Part shown: piece after piece, positions 9,284 through 17,626 of the stretch | How the letters are laid out: the number at the start of each line of letters is the position of its first letter | Position numbering within the stretch: position 1 is the stretch's first letter | NCBI RefSeq assembly: GCF_002573715.1 | Contig: NZ_PDHM01000004.1 | Location: 79,537-143,536, forward strand | Direction: 5' to 3' | Source of the DNA: Paenibacillus sp. EZ-K15 | GTDB lineage: Bacteria; Bacillota; Bacilli; Paenibacillales; Paenibacillaceae | DNA: 64,000 bases | Program-made: the position numbers and the translations under genes | Notes under the pieces: generated by a model | What the model was told of the DNA's origin: nothing | What the model saw: only the letters and a program-made list of their open reading frames with translations | Database searches by the model: none

Positions 9284-10348
9284 ATGGAGCAAATCGCAGT
9301 TGTTGGGTGTGGCGGAATGATCGGTGAAGTCATCTGTAAGAACTTAAGTGAAGACTTTATAGTTAAGGGCGGACAGCGGCGTGAACCTACAGCATTATTG
9401 AATCTTAATAATTTTAACTACCACTTTTTGGATATTTTTGACTGGGAGAACTTGATTACATTCTGTGCTGATTGTACGGTTGTCATTAATTGTGCAGGGC
9501 CTGAATTTGTAATTAAAGATAGAGTTGCTCAGGCAGCTATGAAAGTAGGAGCAAAATATGTTGATGCTTCCAACGCTTTATTATTGAGTCAGGAGCAAAA
9601 GCTAGAGCTTAAAGCTAACGGTGTAAATTACATAGGAGCTGGTTTTTGTCCTGGAATTACAGGTCTGCTATTAAAACGAGTGATAAATCATTTACTGGAC
9701 GAAACTAAGTCTGTGAATTGTTATATTGGTGGTGCGGAACATTATACGAAAACTTCTATCTCAGATATATTAATGAGTGGGCATAGTGTAATTGGAAAAA
9801 CAGACTCTTATTGGAGTGATCATTGTGTTAAAACGGAAAATATAAATATGATGCAGAAAGAATTTGTACCTGAAGTGGATGTCCCTGTCTATAAGAAACC
9901 GTATTTAAGTCAAGAGATAATTGATATTTTAGAAGTTAGTTCGGTACAAGAACTTCACTGGTACAATATAGCAGCAAATGATTATATTTTTCGTTTGGCA
10001 ATGCAATTTTATCAAATGCAACTTGAGTCTTCGGTTGAAGAAGCAATGAAAAAACTAGACATTAGTTTAGAGGAGCAACCTAAAGAGGAATGGATAGCTT
10101 TAGTCATTGATGCTACAGGAGTGAAAAGTGGAAAGAATGTTAGGTGCAGATTGAATTTACAAATGGAAACGAGTTCAGAGCTAACAGGTACAGTGGCTGC
10201 TGAAATCGCCCGACAAGCTATTTCAAGTAATAGACCTAATGGTACCTACTGGGCTTATGAAGTACTTCCTATAGATTTTATGAATCAATATGTTTTTTCT
10301 AATAAACATGATTTTTATGAGGAAAAGTATATTGAAATAAAGAAATAA
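9284..10348 (+). CDS. Saccharopine dehydrogenase-like NAD(P)-dependent oxidoreductase
   Basis: A 354-residue protein beginning with a Rossmann nucleotide-binding loop (VGCGGMIGE, residues 7-15). Next come the VVINCAGPE and YVDASN segments typical of the saccharopine dehydrogenase NADP-binding family, and a GFCPGITGLL stretch near residue 125. The family includes saccharopine reductases and cluster-associated imine or thioester-linked reductases. The substrate cannot be read from sequence. Position between the exporter and thioesterase genes of an NRPS cluster suggests a precursor-supply or tailoring reductase. The start has a good site (AAAGGGGTG) about 12 bases upstream of the ATG. Confidence 0.85.
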   Translation: MEQIAVVGCGGMIGEVICKNLSEDFIVKGGQRREPTALLNLNNFNYHFLDIFDWENLITFCADCTVVINCAGPEFVIKDRVAQAAMKVGAKYVDASNALLLSQEQKLELKANGVNYIGAGFCPGITGLLLKRVINHLLDETKSVNCYIGGAEHYTKTSISDILMSGHSVIGKTDSYWSDHCVKTENINMMQKEFVPEVDVPVYKKPYLSQEIIDILEVSSVQELHWYNIAANDYIFRLAMQFYQMQLESSVEEAMKKLDISLEEQPKEEWIALVIDATGVKSGKNVRCRLNLQMETSSELTGTVAAEIARQAISSNRPNGTYWAYEVLPIDFMNQYVFSNKHDFYEEKYIEIKK

Positions 10349-10403
10349 TATTACTATGTTACATTGCGTACATCCTATATTTATTGGATAGGAGGAGTAC
10401 ATT

Positions 10404-11504
10404 ATAAAAAAGCTTTTACTTAAGAGATTGCCGTTGATCTCACTTGGAGTTATAGCTTATATACTGACAAAATACGCGCAGAACCATCAGGATTGGGCGG
10501 AAAAATACAGTAGGTCTGTATATCCGTTATTGTCAAAAGCAGTAGGATTTGTACCCTCTTGGGTCAAATTTTCTGTTAGTGAATGGCTCGTAGTGTTGGT
10601 TGTGTTACTTTTGCTATTTTATATCGTTTATTATGTGCGCAAGGTTATCATGAGTAAAGGTGTACGTAGGATGGTAGTTTATCGTGGTACTTTAGGAATA
10701 GTTACGATCTGTAGCGTGATATATTTTTGTTATACTATTTTGGGTGGAATAAACTATCACAGATATTCTTTTTTGTCTCATACCGAATATAAAGAAGAGA
10801 ACTACAGCAAGGAGGAACTGGTCAAATTGAGTAAGTCGCTTGCCGTTGAAATGGAATTGGCAAGGGAAAAGTTAGCGGATACTGATCTTTTGGCTCAAGT
10901 ACCAGAGGTTTTTGATTATTATGCACAACACGCAGTGTTCTCGTTGCAAATGTTATCAAAGAAATATCCTATTTTGGAGCATTCTTTATATTCAACACCA
11001 AAACCAGTGGTGATGTCAAAACTAATGTCGTATGCAGGGATACGTGGTATTTTTGTCCCTTTTACTTATGAATCCAATATTAATGTTAATATGCCAGTTT
11101 TCTTGGTGCCTGCTACTATGGCACATGAATTGGCACATCAGAGTGGTTTCATGCATGAGGATGAGGCTAATTTTATAGCTTATTTGGCATGTAAGCAGCA
11201 GGATGATCCAATGATACTTTATAGTGGTTTTTTTCTAGCATTTGATTATTCTATATCTGAGCTAAAAAAGGTTGATCCAGATAAGGCGTCTGATATAATG
11301 TCCAGTCTGTCCAAGGCGGTGCAGCATGATATAGAACAAAATGAGCAGTACCGGGATAAGTATGAGGGTGTTATTTCAAGTATTTCAAGAAATGTAAATG
11401 ACGTATATCTGAAGGCGAATAATCAGACAGACGGTTTGAATAGCTATAGTGATATGGTAAATTTATTGCTGGCAGAGCAGCGAGGGATAGAGAAGTATAA
11501 TTAA
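10404..11504 (+). CDS. DUF3810-family membrane protein with HELAH zinc-peptidase motif
   Basis: The N-terminal third has hydrophobic segments (about residues 8-25, 60-85 and 100-125). The outside domain carries AHELAHQSGF near residue 242 followed by the acidic HEDEANFIAYLAC. This is the HExxH plus distal Glu arrangement of zincin-like DUF3810 proteins. A strong ribosome site GGAGGAG (10391-10397) is followed not by ATG but by ATT (10401) and ATA (10404), then the signal-like KKLLLKRLPLISLG. The first conventional start is TTG at 10428, which has no ribosome site at a proper distance. I place the start at the near-cognate codon, with 10428 as the alternative. The role is unknown; it could be a surface peptidase for maturation of, or immunity to, the NRPS product. 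Confidence 0.8.
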   Translation: MKKLLLKRLPLISLGVIAYILTKYAQNHQDWAEKYSRSVYPLLSKAVGFVPSWVKFSVSEWLVVLVVLLLLFYIVYYVRKVIMSKGVRRMVVYRGTLGIVTICSVIYFCYTILGGINYHRYSFLSHTEYKEENYSKEELVKLSKSLAVEMELAREKLADTDLLAQVPEVFDYYAQHAVFSLQMLSKKYPILEHSLYSTPKPVVMSKLMSYAGIRGIFVPFTYESNINVNMPVFLVPATMAHELAHQSGFMHEDEANFIAYLACKQQDDPMILYSGFFLAFDYSISELKKVDPDKASDIMSSLSKAVQHDIEQNEQYRDKYEGVISSISRNVNDVYLKANNQTDGLNSYSDMVNLLLAEQRGIEKYN

Positions 11505-11585
11505 ATAAAGTATAGAAATGTTTTGTTACATATGGTTGTATCTTGAATATTTATTGGTTTATATAGTAATTATAGTGGGCTCAAG

Positions 11586-12344
11586 TTGAACATAGGAGTG
11601 AGTGAAATAAATAAAATAAAAGTATTTCCTATTCCATATGCTGGAGCATCGGTAAATGTATATTATGAATGGAAAAAACTACTGCCCGATAGATATGAAT
11701 TGTTTATGAGTGAATTGGCTGGAAGAGGAACTCGATTCAGAGAGCCTTGCTACCAGTCTGTTGGTGAAGCAAGTGAAGATATCGCCAAAAGAATAAGTGA
11801 ACAATTAGAATATGACGATGAATATGTTATATTTGGACACAGTATGGGAGCCTTATTGACTTATGAGATATATTATAAACTTAAGCAAATGGGAACTAAG
11901 GAACCAAGGCATCTGTTTTTTTCTGGGCGAAATGCTCCACATATTTTTGAAGAGAGAGAAGACATTGAAAATATGACTAATGAAACTTTCTTGCAAAAGG
12001 TAGAACAATATGGGGGAATACCAGAGGAGTTTTATACAAAAGAGATTATGGATATGTTTCTTCCGATTTTGCGAGCAGATTTTATAATTTTGGACAATTA
12101 TAAGTTTCAACCCAAAGCAGAAAAAATAAGTTGTGGAATAAGCGTTTTTTATGCGGATAATGATTTTTCGACTCATATCAAAGAAATTCATAAATGGAGC
12201 GAAGTTGTTGAAGGGAATGTGAAATTTCATGAATTTAAAGGAGAACACTTTTTTTTGAATCGGTATCCTAATGATATTGTAAATACTATTGTTAAAGATA
12301 CAGAGACTCAAAATATTTATTGTAATATGGTTGATGATATGTAA
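11586..12344 (+). CDS. Type II thioesterase (alpha/beta hydrolase) of the NRPS cluster
   Basis: A stand-alone thioesterase of about 250 residues. The start of the fold reads VFPIPYAGASVNVYYEW, the oxyanion and cap region typical of SrfAD/GrsT-like enzymes. The nucleophile elbow is GHSMG near residue 83, the acid is probably in YADND near 190, and the His is in GEHFF near 218. Such enzymes hydrolyse misacylated carrier domains and restore stalled NRPS lines. The TTG start at 11586 has a poor ribosome site. AGGAGTG (11594-11600) is well spaced from ATA at 11607, which would give (M)NKIKVFPIPYAG, a typical family N-terminus. The true start is uncertain. This is the last gene of the NRPS group. 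Confidence 0.9.
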   Translation: MNIGVSEINKIKVFPIPYAGASVNVYYEWKKLLPDRYELFMSELAGRGTRFREPCYQSVGEASEDIAKRISEQLEYDDEYVIFGHSMGALLTYEIYYKLKQMGTKEPRHLFFSGRNAPHIFEEREDIENMTNETFLQKVEQYGGIPEEFYTKEIMDMFLPILRADFIILDNYKFQPKAEKISCGISVFYADNDFSTHIKEIHKWSEVVEGNVKFHEFKGEHFFLNRYPNDIVNTIVKDTETQNIYCNMVDDM

Positions 12345-12492
12345 AATAGTTAATACTGTTCTAGCTTGAACGTTCCCCTCACCTCCATTGTTAAAACCCC
12401 GTCCCAATAAGGGCTGGGTGTACAAACGGCAAACATTTGCTTTAATTAAAGGCTATGTTAAATCTTATTGTTGTTGTTTTTCCCCAAAAGAA
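12345..12492. other. Intergenic stretch, no gene seen
   Basis: AT-rich sequence between the thioesterase gene and the debris that follows. I see no convincing coding frame, and no clear terminator for the NRPS operon beyond weak pairing near 12375-12415. Confidence 0.5.
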
Positions 12493-12517
12493 AACCGCCT
12501 TATGTAAAAAGGCAGTT
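12493..12517 (-). terminator. Rho-independent terminator, minus strand
   Basis: The minus strand reads AAGGC..GCCGG-like pairing: CCGCCTT (12495-12501) against AAGGCAG (12509-12515), followed on the minus strand by a TTTTCTTTT run. It lies directly downstream of the minus-strand fragment that ends at 12525. Confidence 0.6.
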
Positions 12518-12524
12518 AATTAAA

Positions 12525-12749
12525 CTATCGTATCTCGTTATCGTAACGATTTAGCTTATCAAAATTATATTTTATTGTATTTGCTATTTCAATTAATGTT
12601 TGGTAATCGTATAACGGTTCAAGATTGTTGTTTTTCCCTGAAATAAGAGAGTAAGTTAAACCCTCGTTTCTCCAATAGATAGCACTTACATGTCCGTCTC
12701 CTTGGTCCCATGTTTGTGAACCGTCTGATTTATATTTTTCCATTATCAA
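12525..12749 (-). pseudogene. C-terminal fragment of a DUF4367-like protein
   Basis: The frame reads WDQGDGHVSAIYWRNEGLTYSL and ends LIEIANTIK. This resembles the C-terminus of DUF4367/anti-sigma-associated lipoproteins, which end in a similar strand-helix. The apparent first residues (MIMEKYK) are encoded by DNA belonging to the neighbouring transporter fragment. Homology to the intact transporter begins at about 12728, so the gene has lost its 5' part at a recombination junction. The family call is by eye. Confidence 0.5.
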
Positions 12750-13451
12750 ATTCTTGAATACACCTCAGTCGGATGAAATTGCTGAGCTTGTCTCCTCCGC
12801 GCTTGGTAAGCTGGAATTAGAGCAGTACGGAAGCCAGGCACTAAATTATATTCTGAAGATAGGCAAATGGGCCGAGGTTATCATTTTTGTTATTGTATTG
12901 AGCTACTTCTACTTAATCCAGAAGAAAACAGTCAATGACTTTACAGATAAGTTGAGCAAAAGCAAAATAAGCTGGGCTTACAATGAGTTTAAATATTTTG
13001 GCCAAAAATTCACCTCTTCCTTCGGTAAAGTGATCGAGGTGCAACTGATGATCGCTTTGTTGAACACGATTCTAACGACGATCGGGTTGTCGATTTTGGG
13101 CTACCCTTACTTGTTCGCCCTAACGAATTTTTACTAAGCCTTGTGCCGGTAGTCGGTGTTGTTATTTCCTTCATTCCGATCAGTATTATCGGTTACCAGA
13201 TTGGCGGTTTCACAACGGTCATTTGGGCGATTGTCATGATCTTGATCATCCATGCAGTGGAGACATACTTCTTAAATCCGAAGCTGTATGCTCACAAAAC
13301 GAAGCTGCCGATGTTCTACACCTTTATTGTTCTTATTTTCTCCCAACACTTCATGGGGACTTGGGGGCTTATTATCGGGATTCCGATCTTTATGTTCCTG
13401 CTTGATATATTCGAAGTTGATCAAAATAACGGGAATAATCAACAGCCTTAA
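12728..13451 (+). pseudogene. Truncated, frameshifted copy of the AI-2E-family transporter
   Basis: The DNA is nearly identical to 27209-27913 inside the intact gene at 26915-28012. It lacks roughly the first 100 codons and has a 7-base deletion near 13122: the intact copy reads LFALTIMVFLLSL, while this one runs out of frame to a stop. The downstream half then continues in another frame to DIFEVDQNNG. It should not make a working protein. The left edge is a sharp junction with the DUF4367-like fragment. Confidence 0.9.
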
Positions 13452-13507
13452 AAAGAGAAGATGGGGACAATAATTCGATTTCCCTCGCCTCCATACAAAA
13501 GAATTAA

Positions 13508-13543
13508 ATCCACAACCGCCTGAGGTTGTGGATTTTGCTTTTT
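13508..13543 (+). terminator. Rho-independent terminator
   Basis: Perfect stem ATCCACAACC / GGTTGTGGAT with a 6-base loop, followed by TTTGCTTTTT. It lies after the transporter pseudogene. Confidence 0.85.
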
Positions 13544-13720
13544 CACGGTACTTGCAGCTTTAAGATAAGCCTCGCATGTTCACACCTGAACTCGGGAAGC
13601 AGTTGACGCAGACTTCTTCTGTATGAGGCACAAACGTATTTGATGTGAAAACGGTAATTTAAAACTATATCCTTTTATACAGAGATAAAGTCCTGTCTTA
13701 TTGTATGATAGTGACCCATA

Positions 13721-13838
13721 AAGCCTTATATATAGGCTTTTCTATAAAAAAAGGAGCGGGGTTCATCATGAGGATTTCTACCTGGATTAAAGCATGAGCG
13801 AAGGGCCTAGAGGTCCTTCTTTTATTGCTTTCTTTTTT
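13721..13838 (+). promoter_or_regulatory. Leader region with two hairpins around a short ORF (attenuator-like)
   Basis: Hairpin AAGCCT / AGGCTT (13721-13739) precedes a strong ribosome site AAGGAGCGGGG and a nine-codon ORF. A terminator-like stem GAAGGGCCT / AGGTCCTTC (13800-13819) with a long T-rich tract follows at once. This hairpin, leader peptide, terminator layout is that of ribosome-mediated attenuation upstream of antibiotic-responsive resistance and ABC genes. The operon that could be controlled begins at 13954, but a separate promoter-like sequence lies between them. Confidence 0.55.
13768..13797 (+). CDS. Putative 9-residue leader peptide (MRISTWIKA)
   Basis: ATG at 13768 is preceded by AAGGAGCGGGG with correct spacing and followed by eight codons and TGA. 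The T-rich terminator hairpin starts three bases after the stop codon. The size and placement fit a regulatory leader peptide whose translation or stalling would affect the hairpin. No function is claimed for the peptide itself. Confidence 0.5.
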   Translation: MRISTWIKA

Positions 13839-13840
13839 TC

Positions 13841-13869
13841 TGACATTTGTCATATCCGGCTTGTGACAA
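13841..13869 (+). promoter_or_regulatory. Candidate response-regulator operator
   Basis: Overlapping inverted repeats are present: TGACA-TT-TGTCA (13841-13852) and TTGTCA-N11-TGACAA (13847-13869). They lie just upstream of the promoter-like TTGAAT/TATAAT pair of an operon that encodes its own NarL-type regulator. Autoregulation by that regulator is an inference. Confidence 0.45.
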
Positions 13870-13879
13870 CCCACACTAA

Positions 13880-13906
13880 TTGAATCTCGCGCTTTTTCAA
13901 TATAAT
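13880..13906 (+). promoter_or_regulatory. Candidate promoter of the ABC/two-component operon
   Basis: TTGAAT (13880-13885), a 15-base spacer, then a perfect TATAAT (13901-13906). The spacer is shorter than ideal. It sits 48 bases before the ATG of the ATP-binding subunit, directly after the candidate operator, which suggests a regulator-dependent promoter. Confidence 0.5.
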
Positions 13907-13953
13907 GAGGACATCAAGTAACGAAAGAAGAAATTAGCGGAGGTTAGGACAAA

Positions 13954-14859
13954 ATGACAAAGGCGATTGAATGTATAAATCTAGTAAAGAAATTCGGCGA
14001 TTACTGTGCCGTTGATCATATGAATCTATCATTTGAGAAAGGTCAAATAACAGCATTGCTCGGACCGAATGGTGCAGGCAAGACAACAACCATTTCCATG
14101 ATACTCGGAATGATCAAGCCAACATCAGGAGAAGTCAGGGTCTTGGGGATGCCGTCTGGAACAAAAGAATTACGGCAGCGTGTTGGAGCGCTTTTGCAGG
14201 ATGTTAAAGCAGCAGATGGACTTACGGTCAAAGAAGTGCTTCAATTGTTCCGCAGTTATTATCGTAATCCGATGTCGCTAGAGCGATTGTTAGACATTTC
14301 GGGTCTCCACGCGGATCAGAAACGGCGGGCATCCACGCTGTCTGGAGGACAACGCCGTAGATTAGCTTTCGCCCAAAGCTTGGCGGGGAATCCAGAGCTT
14401 CTCCTGCTTGATGAACCAACCGTCGGAATGGATATCGAGGCTCGTGGTCGCTTTTGGGACACCATTCAAGCGCTGGCAAGTGACGGACGTACTGTGCTCT
14501 TAACTACACATCATTTAGACGAAGCTGATGCTGTCGCAGATCACATCGCAGTCATCGCCAGTGGACAGGTTGTTGCGGAAGGGACTCCAGAACGTCTAAA
14601 GGCTCAAACAGCGCTTAGAACCGTTTCATTTCGAGCGGCGAACGCGCCAGCGGAGCAGGAATGGCTCACATTACCTGGTGTAGAACAGGCAGAATGCAAC
14701 GGCGAGCGAATTCGTCTGTATGCTCAAGAGACCGATGTATTGTTATTTAAACTGATGCAGTCTGAATGGGGAATTTCCGATATTGATATACAATCTGCCA
14801 GTTTAGAAGATACATTCCGAAGTCTTACAGGCTCAAATAAACAAACGATTATACGATAA
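13954..14859 (+). CDS. ABC transporter ATP-binding protein (YvfR-like)
   Basis: A 301-residue ATPase with Walker A GPNGAGKTT near residue 37, signature LSGGQRRRLAFAQ near 129, Walker B LLLLDEPTVGMD near 150 and switch His in TTHHLDEA near 188. This is the DrrA/CcmA-type subfamily with an extra C-terminal domain of about 80 residues. It is followed 26 bp later by its permease, then a DesK-type kinase and a regulator. The order matches yvfRSTU of Bacillus subtilis, and related LnrLMN systems export membrane-active antibiotics. The substrate here is unknown. The start is supported by GCGGAGG upstream. Confidence 0.93.
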   Translation: MTKAIECINLVKKFGDYCAVDHMNLSFEKGQITALLGPNGAGKTTTISMILGMIKPTSGEVRVLGMPSGTKELRQRVGALLQDVKAADGLTVKEVLQLFRSYYRNPMSLERLLDISGLHADQKRRASTLSGGQRRRLAFAQSLAGNPELLLLDEPTVGMDIEARGRFWDTIQALASDGRTVLLTTHHLDEADAVADHIAVIASGQVVAEGTPERLKAQTALRTVSFRAANAPAEQEWLTLPGVEQAECNGERIRLYAQETDVLLFKLMQSEWGISDIDIQSASLEDTFRSLTGSNKQTIIR

Positions 14860-14885
14860 TAAACATTTTTAGGAGGAAAATAGCT

Positions 14886-15629
14886 ATGTTACATATGTTT
14901 GTTGCCCAGACCAAAGCAGAAAGTATACGAATTATCCGTAGTCCATTCTTCTTACTCTTCTCCATTGCGATGCCGCTTGCTTTCTACTTTTTATTTGCGA
15001 GTATGAATGGGGTAGATAAATCGATTCAATCAACAACTTGGGGTGTCTTTTCATTGATGTCGATGACTGCATTCAGTTTGATTGGTACAGCCGTATCTCA
15101 ATTCGGTATCCGTCTATCATTCGAGCATCAAGATGGGTGGGTACGCCTGTTGAAGCTGACTCCACTATCTCCTGCAGTCTGGATTGGCAGCAAAATTGTA
15201 TCGCAAATGGCTGTTCACTTGATCGTCATTGTTGTTATATTTTTATCTGCTGGCCTTGTTCATGATATACAATTGACAGCCGGGCAATGGATTTTATGCG
15301 GATTATGGTTATGGATCGGGAGCATATCTTTTCTGGCGCTTGGTGCCTTGTTAGGAACGCTTAAAAATGCGAATACCTCCGTTGCCATCGGAAATGTATT
15401 ACAGATGGGGCTTGCAATTGTGGGGGGGCTTTGGATGCCGCTTAGTACTTTGCCGAGCTGGATGGGCTCGGTCGGGGAATGGCTTCCATCTCACCGTTAC
15501 GCTAATGGGGCATGGAATATGATCGCTGGAAAAAATCCAGCAAGTATTGATTTCATAATTTTGACAGGATGCGGTCTCCTCTTTATGCTACTATCAATCT
15601 ATATATATAATCGACGGGATGCGGTCTAA
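14886..15629 (+). CDS. ABC-2 type permease (YvfS-like)
   Basis: A 247-residue integral membrane protein with about six hydrophobic segments and the ABC-2 conserved stretch GGLWMPLSTLPSWM near residue 180. It is the membrane partner of the ATPase just upstream. A strong site TAGGAGGAAAA precedes the ATG. The stop codon abuts the TTG start of the sensor kinase, indicating one operon with coupled translation. Confidence 0.9.
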   Translation: MLHMFVAQTKAESIRIIRSPFFLLFSIAMPLAFYFLFASMNGVDKSIQSTTWGVFSLMSMTAFSLIGTAVSQFGIRLSFEHQDGWVRLLKLTPLSPAVWIGSKIVSQMAVHLIVIVVIFLSAGLVHDIQLTAGQWILCGLWLWIGSISFLALGALLGTLKNANTSVAIGNVLQMGLAIVGGLWMPLSTLPSWMGSVGEWLPSHRYANGAWNMIAGKNPASIDFIILTGCGLLFMLLSIYIYNRRDAV

Positions 15630-16802
15630 TTGAATAGAGAAAAGTGGCGTCTCTTTCCAAAATCGGAAGGAGTCGCTCCTTATATTTTGTTAACCAATTT
15701 AATGATACCCATGTACTTTTTACTCTATGAGCCATCAAGTATACAGTGGCTTGGCTTTGTTCTGTTAGGCATATTCGTTCTATCGTTTCGACAATCCTAC
15801 TTTTATGCAAAGTGGGCCACGCCAATATTGATCGTTCAGGTGGGTATACTTCTAATTTTAGCAGCTGTATTTCACCCTATGTATACATTTATAGGTTTTA
15901 TGATAGCTGCTCCGCTGAGCAAACAAAAGCTGCCGATATTACTCTCTATAACGATCGTTTTCACTGTAGCTATGGGATTTATCGCTGTTCCTTACTTGGA
16001 TCGGATGGGCAGCCTAGTATGGATAGGGTTGGTGCCTATGTTTGGCATCTGTATTCTGCCGTATATTATTCGAACTTCGACTCGATTTCAACAGAAGTCT
16101 GCGCGGTTGCGGGCAGAAACTGCTGAACGAATGGCACAGCAGGAGGAGCGCCAGCGGATCGCACGTGAACTCCATGATACATTGGGCCATACGCTGTCAT
16201 TAATCGCATTAAAAGGGGAAGTCGTTGAAAAATTGGTCAATCGCCATCCCGAGAGAGCGATAGCAGAGGCTCGTGAAATACGAGAAACGGCACGCGCAGC
16301 CTTGAAACAAATGCGAGAATTGGTTACGGAGATGAAAGTTACATACTTCGCTGACGAATATAAGCATGCTGTATCGTTATGTTCAGCTGCGGGTATACCG
16401 CTTTTTTTTCAATATCAATCGATTTCAGATCCCAGATCTTCTCATGTAGGGACGGAAGACGCATTAGTGAACAATCAGCTTCCGTTAACACCCTTGCAGG
16501 AGACGATTTTGGCGATGTGTTTTCGCGAGACGATTACAAATGTGGTTCGACATAGCCGAGCAACAAGTTGCAACGTTCTTCTCGACATTCAGGAAGGGGA
16601 AGTTCGTGTATCTGTAAGTGATGACGGTATTGGGGCAGATATGGATCAATTCTATACTAGCAGTAATGGACTCGCCGGTTTACGGCAGCGGTTGGTTATG
16701 ATCGACGGGCGTATGTCGCTGTCCTCATCCTCAGGCAAGGGGACGGAAGTCACCTTACATATACCTAGGGTAATACGAAATGAAAAGGTAGGTAGTGCTT
16801 AG
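15630..16802 (+). CDS. DesK-family sensor histidine kinase (YvfT-like)
   Basis: The protein has 390 residues. Residues 1-155 contain about five to six transmembrane helices with almost no extracytoplasmic loop, which fits intramembrane sensing. The HisKA_3 dimerisation helix carries RIARELHDTLGHTL (phospho-acceptor His near residue 183). The HATPase part shows CFRETITNVVRHS (N box, near 300) and VSDDGIGAD (G1 box). The TTG start follows the permease stop directly. The regulator gene starts right after its stop. It probably senses envelope stress or the transporter substrate and controls the operon; this is inferred from the architecture. Confidence 0.92.
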   Translation: MNREKWRLFPKSEGVAPYILLTNLMIPMYFLLYEPSSIQWLGFVLLGIFVLSFRQSYFYAKWATPILIVQVGILLILAAVFHPMYTFIGFMIAAPLSKQKLPILLSITIVFTVAMGFIAVPYLDRMGSLVWIGLVPMFGICILPYIIRTSTRFQQKSARLRAETAERMAQQEERQRIARELHDTLGHTLSLIALKGEVVEKLVNRHPERAIAEAREIRETARAALKQMRELVTEMKVTYFADEYKHAVSLCSAAGIPLFFQYQSISDPRSSHVGTEDALVNNQLPLTPLQETILAMCFRETITNVVRHSRATSCNVLLDIQEGEVRVSVSDDGIGADMDQFYTSSNGLAGLRQRLVMIDGRMSLSSSSGKGTEVTLHIPRVIRNEKVGSA

Positions 16803-17408
16803 ATGATTCGTATTGTTTTGGCAGAAGATCAAAAGTTATTAAGGGGAGCACTGGCAACCTTACTCTCCTTAGAAGATGATATTGAAGTAGTCGGACAAGC
16901 TGAAAATGGGGAAGAAGTGATGTCCATGATTCAGCAATATGAACCCGATGTAGCTGTTCTGGATATTGAGATGCCACTAAAAACGGGGTTAGATATTGCG
17001 GAATTGGTTCAAAAAAACAAGTTAGCTTGTCGAGTCATCATCTTGACGACATTCGCGCGTCCTGGATATTTCCAGCGGGCTATGCAGGCAGGAGTTTATG
17101 GATATCTTCTCAAAGATACGGGCAGCGAGGAACTGGCTGATGCGATTCGTCGGGTGTATGATGGGAAACGTGTCATCAATTCAGAATTGTCGCTCGCGGT
17201 ATGGGATGATCCATGTCCTTTATCACCCAGGGAGCGCGAAGTCATGAAGTTGGCTGCCCAAGGCTTAGTTCTTCAAGATATTGGAGCACAGCTGTTTCTA
17301 TCCTATGGAACGGTACGGAACTATATGTCAGAAGCGATTGGGAAGCTTGGGGCAAATACACGGATTGAGGCGATAGATATTGCACGTAGCAAGGGATGGT
17401 TGGATTAA
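16803..17408 (+). CDS. NarL/LuxR-family response regulator (YvfU-like)
   Basis: The receiver domain (1-120) has the acidic pair ED near residues 8-9, phospho-acceptor Asp in VLDIEMP near 54, Thr in LTTF near 81 and Lys in LLKDT near 103. It is joined to a LuxR-type helix-turn-helix (LSPREREVMKLAAQG, residues 140-200). It is the cognate partner of the kinase just upstream and probably binds the TTGTCA-N11-TGACAA palindrome ahead of the operon. Last gene of the operon; a strong terminator follows at 17474. Confidence 0.94.
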   Translation: MIRIVLAEDQKLLRGALATLLSLEDDIEVVGQAENGEEVMSMIQQYEPDVAVLDIEMPLKTGLDIAELVQKNKLACRVIILTTFARPGYFQRAMQAGVYGYLLKDTGSEELADAIRRVYDGKRVINSELSLAVWDDPCPLSPREREVMKLAAQGLVLQDIGAQLFLSYGTVRNYMSEAIGKLGANTRIEAIDIARSKGWLD

Positions 17409-17473
17409 GGAGAACTCCGAGGTAATGGAGGTAAGCGGATCAACCCTCTTAAGAGATGATGCAGCCAGCCCAT

Positions 17474-17501
17474 AGAGAGCTTTAGAAGCTCTCTTTTTTT
17501 A
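17474..17501 (+). terminator. Rho-independent terminator of the ABC/two-component operon
   Basis: Stem AGAGAGCTT / AAGCTCTCT with a 3-base loop and seven Ts. The terminator plus about 20 bases upstream (GATGATGCAG, CAGCCCA) recurs at 26421-26465, so it is also a dispersed repeat. Confidence 0.9.
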
Positions 17502-17589
17502 TGATCCGCTACTTAGCGTACCGTAACCTAATCAATACACTTCGGCGAATTGTGGTTTTACACAGTCACGGTTCGTCTCCACCATCATA

Positions 17590-17619
17590 AACACCATCCG
17601 CATGAGGATGGTGTTTTTG
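17590..17619. terminator. Bidirectional terminator
   Basis: Stem AACACCATCC / GGATGGTGTT with a 6-base loop and TTTTTGC. It lies directly downstream of the minus-strand doc remnant that ends at 17627 and could serve both directions. Confidence 0.8.
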
Positions 17620-17626
17620 CATTTTA

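Noticed and set aside
11853..12425. 190-codon minus-strand frame over the thioesterase gene
   Set aside because: It is antisense to a well-supported enzyme with the Ser-Asp-His elements and is AT-driven (Ile/Phe/Asn-rich).
12345..12490. Possible RNA or promoter elements after the thioesterase
   Set aside because: Pairing is weak and I could not show a terminator or a gene.
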